Source: an uncultured Sphingomonadaceae bacterium (GTDB lineage: Bacteria; Pseudomonadota; Alphaproteobacteria; Sphingomonadales; Sphingomonadaceae). From it: 8,107 nucleotides of DNA. Positions 6,237 to 8,107 of this stretch are shown here, piece by piece. A program made the translations under genes and the position numbers. Below the pieces are notes generated by a model. That model saw only the letters and a list, made by a program, of their open reading frames with translations, made no database searches and was not told where the DNA came from. The stretch spans positions 1 to 8,107 of the forward strand of contig CALKXX010000037.1 in the NCBI GenBank assembly GCA_938003725.1. Direction: 5' to 3'. The first letter of the stretch is position 1. Every line of letters begins with the position of its first letter.

Positions 6237-7057
6237 TACCAACCCCCTGACGCGCCGCCGCCGCCAAAGCCGCCACCACCGCCGCTAAATCCGCCGCCAC
6301 CGAAACCGCCGCCGCTGCTACCGCCGCCCCGGCCGGAACCGCCACCGCCGCCCCAGATGATAACGGGGCCAGCGCCGCTACGATATCTGCGCCCACCGCG
6401 CCGCGATGACCGAAAAGAGGAAAAGACAATCCAAATGATCACGATGATCCAGAAAATTACCAGAAAACCGCTGTCATTCCCGCCAGAACTCTGGCGCTTT
6501 GATCGCGCATTGGTCGCCACCGCACGTGCTTCATCTTCTGGTAGCGTCAACTGGGTCGCGATACTGTTCACACCGCTGATGATACCGGCTGGCATATTTC
6601 CGCCGCGAAATTGTGGCAATATTTCTTGTTGAATAATGATACTGGAGAGTGCGTCGGTCATGATACCCTCAAGGCCGTAACCGACTTCTATTCGAACCTT
6701 TCGGTCATTTGGTGCGACAAGCAGAATAACGCCATTATCTTTTTCTGTCTCGCCTTCGCCGTCCTGACCAATTCCCCACGCGCGACCGAGCTGATAGCCA
6801 TAGTCAGCAATATCATATCCCTGCAAATCGGGCACAGTCGCGACAACCAGTTGCCGGCCGGATTGGGTTTCCAACGCGGTAAGTTTTGCCTCAATCCCTG
6901 CTTCTTGCGCTGGATCAAGCAAATTCGCTTCATCGACCACCCGTCCGGTGAGTTCAGGAAAGGTTTGGGCGGCAAGTTGTGCTGTCGCCATCAAAAAAAC
7001 GACAACAGCGACAACGATTATTCCCTTCAATGGTTGAAAAAGCATATTTGCAACCAT
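6236..7057 (-). CDS. YgcG-like TPM-domain protein with signal peptide and glycine-rich tail
   Basis: 273-residue envelope protein. The N-terminus is a hydrophobic leader (about 10-26) with a likely cleavage after LAA (28-30). A periplasmic TPM domain covers about 36-170 (LTGRVVDEANLLDP, then DNGVILLVAPNDRKVRIEVGYGLEG and the RGGNMPAGI segment). A second membrane helix is at 198-215, then a very basic patch (SSRRGGRRYR), then a 38-residue tail of mainly glycine with serine and phenylalanine that ends in tryptophan (GGASGGW). This layout is standard for YgcG-type proteins, whose molecular role is unknown. Genes of this kind are repeatedly found beside lemA, as here (4-base gap). The start may be ATG 7057 or ATG 7045: the purine run AGGGGA abuts the first and lies 12 bases before the second. 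The stop overlaps the next gene as TAATG. Confidence 0.9.
   Translation of the reverse strand: MVANMLFQPLKGIIVVAVVVFLMATAQLAAQTFPELTGRVVDEANLLDPAQEAGIEAKLTALETQSGRQLVVATVPDLQGYDIADYGYQLGRAWGIGQDGEGETEKDNGVILLVAPNDRKVRIEVGYGLEGIMTDALSSIIIQQEILPQFRGGNMPAGIISGVNSIATQLTLPEDEARAVATNARSKRQSSGGNDSGFLVIFWIIVIIWIVFSSFRSSRRGGRRYRSGAGPVIIWGGGGGSGRGGGSSGGGFGGGGFSGGGGGFGGGGASGGW
6239..6352 (-). repeat. GGN-codon low-complexity tract encoding the glycine-rich tail
   Basis: A run of near-repeated triplets (GCC/ACC on the plus strand) encoding residues 236-273 of the YgcG-like protein. Groups of three to five glycines are separated by F, S, R or A. The tract is in frame throughout and ends at the stop codon, so it is coding, but its repetitive make-up makes it prone to length change and to sequencing or assembly error. 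Confidence 0.8.
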
Positions 7058-7061
7058 TCCC

Positions 7062-7652
7062 CTAGAATTTCACCTCAGGAGCTTCTTCTGCGCCTTCGGT
7101 CGTTGCGGTGAAAGGTTCCATGGGTTCTGCACCGTGAATGATTTTTGCGCCGATAATATCGGGGAAGGTTCGGATGGTGGTGTTATATCCGCGAACCGCT
7201 TCGTTATAATCACGTCTCGCGACGCTGATGCGGTTTTCAGTGCCCTCTAGCTGACTCTGCAACGCTAGAAAATTCTGGTTTGATTTTAGATCGGGATAGG
7301 CTTCGACTGTCGCAAGAAGGCGCCCCAGTGAGCTTGACAATGCGCCTTGCGCTGCAGCAAATTCTTGAATTTTTCCTGAATCCTGCAGATCACCGGCGCT
7401 AACTTGTATAGAGCTTGCTTTTGCCCGAGCTTCAACAACTGCGGTTAAAGTATCCTGTTCTTGAGCGGCAAAACTTTTGACGGTTTCGACTAGGTTGGGA
7501 ATTAAATCTGCGCGGCGCTGATACGTGCTTTCCACGTCTGCCCATTTGGCCTTAGCCTCTTCCTCAGCAGTCGGAACGCTGTTGATACCGCAAGCGCTTA
7601 AAGATAGCGCAGCTAGCGGAACCAGTGCATATTTGGTCAAATTGCTTGGCAT
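7062..7652 (-). CDS. lemA: LemA family lipoprotein
   Basis: 196-residue LemA-family protein, first gene of the minus-strand operon. The N-terminus is a lipoprotein signal, a hydrophobic stretch (YALVPLAALSLSAC) with lipobox LSAC and lipidated C21. Residue +2 is glycine rather than aspartate, so export to the outer membrane is the default expectation. The mature part is helical, with the family signature AEEEAKAKWADVESTYQRR, DLIPNLVETVKSFA, then YPDLKSNQNFLALQSQLEGTE and a final helix ISVARRDYNEAVRGYN, closing with FPDIIGAKI. Most LemA proteins have an uncleaved N-terminal helix; the lipobox form seems common in proteobacteria. The start is ATG 7652, with GGAGG 10 bases upstream. A GTG 33 bases further upstream would put a charged leader before the signal and is unlikely. 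Function is unknown; partnership with the TPM proteins is inferred from gene order. Confidence 0.93.
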   Translation of the reverse strand: MPSNLTKYALVPLAALSLSACGINSVPTAEEEAKAKWADVESTYQRRADLIPNLVETVKSFAAQEQDTLTAVVEARAKASSIQVSAGDLQDSGKIQEFAAAQGALSSSLGRLLATVEAYPDLKSNQNFLALQSQLEGTENRISVARRDYNEAVRGYNTTIRTFPDIIGAKIIHGAEPMEPFTATTEGAEEAPEVKF

Positions 7653-7662
7653 GTTGTATTTT

Positions 7663-7667
7663 CCTCC
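7663..7667 (-). promoter_or_regulatory. Ribosome binding site of lemA
   Basis: GGAGG on the minus strand, 10 bases before ATG 7652. It is the strongest Shine-Dalgarno match in the window and fixes the lemA start over the upstream GTG at 7685. Confidence 0.75.
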
Positions 7668-7672
7668 GTCTT

Positions 7673-7689
7673 CGCGGTGAAGCACCGCG
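7673..7689. promoter_or_regulatory. Perfect hairpin or palindrome in the lemA leader
   Basis: CGCGGTG at 7673-7679 and CACCGCG at 7683-7689 form an exact 7-pair stem with a 3-base spacer (AAG on plus, CTT on minus). It ends 5 bases upstream of the lemA GGAGG. No T-run follows on either strand, so it does not look like a terminator. It could be a 5' mRNA stem affecting ribosome access or stability, or a palindromic operator between lemA and mscL. Confidence 0.5.
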
Positions 7690-7782
7690 TCCTAATGTAA
7701 AAATAGGTATTAAATCAACCAATTGCAACGGCTTCGCTCGACATTACATCCCTTTTCGGGTATTTACACGTTGTTTCATGGG

Positions 7783-7788
7783 AAGGGA
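7783..7788 (+). promoter_or_regulatory. Ribosome binding site of mscL
   Basis: AAGGGA lies 8 bases before ATG 7797, a good match and spacing for ribosome binding, and supports that start. The promoter itself is not clear: TTGCAA at 7723-7728 could be a -35 box, but no convincing -10 box follows it. Confidence 0.6.
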
Positions 7789-7796
7789 ATTTTGCA

Positions 7797-8107
7797 ATGT
7801 TCAGTGAGTTTAAAGATTTTATTTTGAAGGGCAACGTGCTTGACTTGGCTGTCGCAGTTATCATCGGGGCTGCGTTTGCAACCATTACAACGTCATTGAC
7901 CGAAGATGTGATCATGCCGATTGTTAGCGCGGTTTTCGGAACACCTAATTTTTCCAATATGTTCATATTGCTCGGCGCAGTGCCAGATGGAGTCAGTGCG
8001 ACCGATTATGCTGCTTTGAAAGAAGCCGGTGTTCCAATGCTCGGTTGGGGACAGTTTCTCACAGTGGTGATTAACTTTGTCATACTGGCTTTCATCATCT
8101 TCATGAT
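7797..8107 (+). CDS. mscL: Large-conductance mechanosensitive channel MscL (3'-truncated by window edge)
   Basis: First 103 residues of MscL, the homopentameric inner-membrane channel that opens under high membrane tension to release solutes after hypo-osmotic shock. The amphipathic N-terminal helix FSEFKDFILKGN leads into the pore helix DLAVAVIIGAAFATI (16-30), then SLTEDVIMPIVSAVFG, a periplasmic loop (about 50-80) and the start of the second helix (FLTVVINFVILAFIIFM). Compared with E. coli, the pore glycine G22 is alanine (A20) and K31 is threonine (T29). The cytoplasmic bundle lies beyond the window. ATG 7797 has AAGGGA 8 bases upstream. It is divergent from lemA with 144 bases between the two starts. 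Confidence 0.95.
   Translation, partial: MFSEFKDFILKGNVLDLAVAVIIGAAFATITTSLTEDVIMPIVSAVFGTPNFSNMFILLGAVPDGVSATDYAALKEAGVPMLGWGQFLTVVINFVILAFIIFM

Noticed and set aside
6199..6429. Alanine-rich open frame on the minus strand across the glycine-tail tract
   Set aside because: It is a frame-shifted shadow of the GGN repeat in the YgcG-like gene. Its low complexity comes from the same triplets, and it spans the coupled joint of two real genes.
1..8107. Defence system, prophage, transposon, CRISPR array, tRNA or riboswitch
   Set aside because: I read both strands for these and saw no transposase, integrase, direct-repeat array, cloverleaf or long structured leader. All sizeable stretches are explained by housekeeping-type genes.

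Overview
The window looks like core chromosome of an alphaproteobacterium, most likely a sphingomonad (Sphingopyxis/Sphingorhabdus-like). This rests on several things: a PhoQ-type histidine kinase with the H-box NLAHALKTPL, a bacterial homologue of the mitochondrial complex I accessory subunit NDUFS4, a lipoprotein-type LemA beginning CGINSVPTAEE, and a MscL beginning with the DLAVAVIIGAAFA pore helix. The taxon is an inference from remembered families; no search was run. Base composition is moderate and even by eye. I see no tRNA, rRNA, insertion sequence, CRISPR array, phage gene or integration site. No gap between genes exceeds about 150 bases.

Layout, left to right. (1) Bases 1-2071, plus strand: an OmpR/PhoP-type response regulator, cut off at its 5' end by the window edge, followed by its PhoQ-like sensor kinase. 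The kinase appears to start at a non-ATG codon. (2) 2108-3292, plus: a FAD-dependent monooxygenase of the UbiH/PHBH fold, 36 bases after the kinase and possibly co-transcribed with it. (3) 3300-3584, minus: a free-standing AroQ-class chorismate mutase, convergent with the monooxygenase. (4) A 105-base divergent spacer, then 3690-4703, plus: a long-chain polyprenyl diphosphate synthase, the likely maker of the ubiquinone side chain. (5) 4741-5019, plus: a small NDUFS4-like complex I accessory subunit. (6) 5029-7652, minus, read from right to left: a tight four-gene operon of lemA (lipoprotein), a YgcG-like TPM protein with a signal peptide and glycine-rich tail, a second membrane TPM protein, and a Nudix hydrolase of ADP-ribose pyrophosphatase type. 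The joints are 4 bases, a TAATG overlap and a TTGA overlap. (7) 7797-8107, plus: the start of mscL, cut off by the window edge and divergent from lemA.

How the genes may work together. Genes 2-5 have a loose quinone and respiration theme: a UbiH-fold flavoprotein, an enzyme that consumes chorismate (also the ubiquinone ring precursor), the prenyl tail synthase and a complex I subunit. This may be chance co-location. The lemA-TPM-TPM group is a recurrent but poorly understood envelope module. It sits beside an osmotic safety channel and near a PhoPQ-like envelope sensor. It is the best candidate for under-described biology here, although each family is already known. I found no clearly new system.
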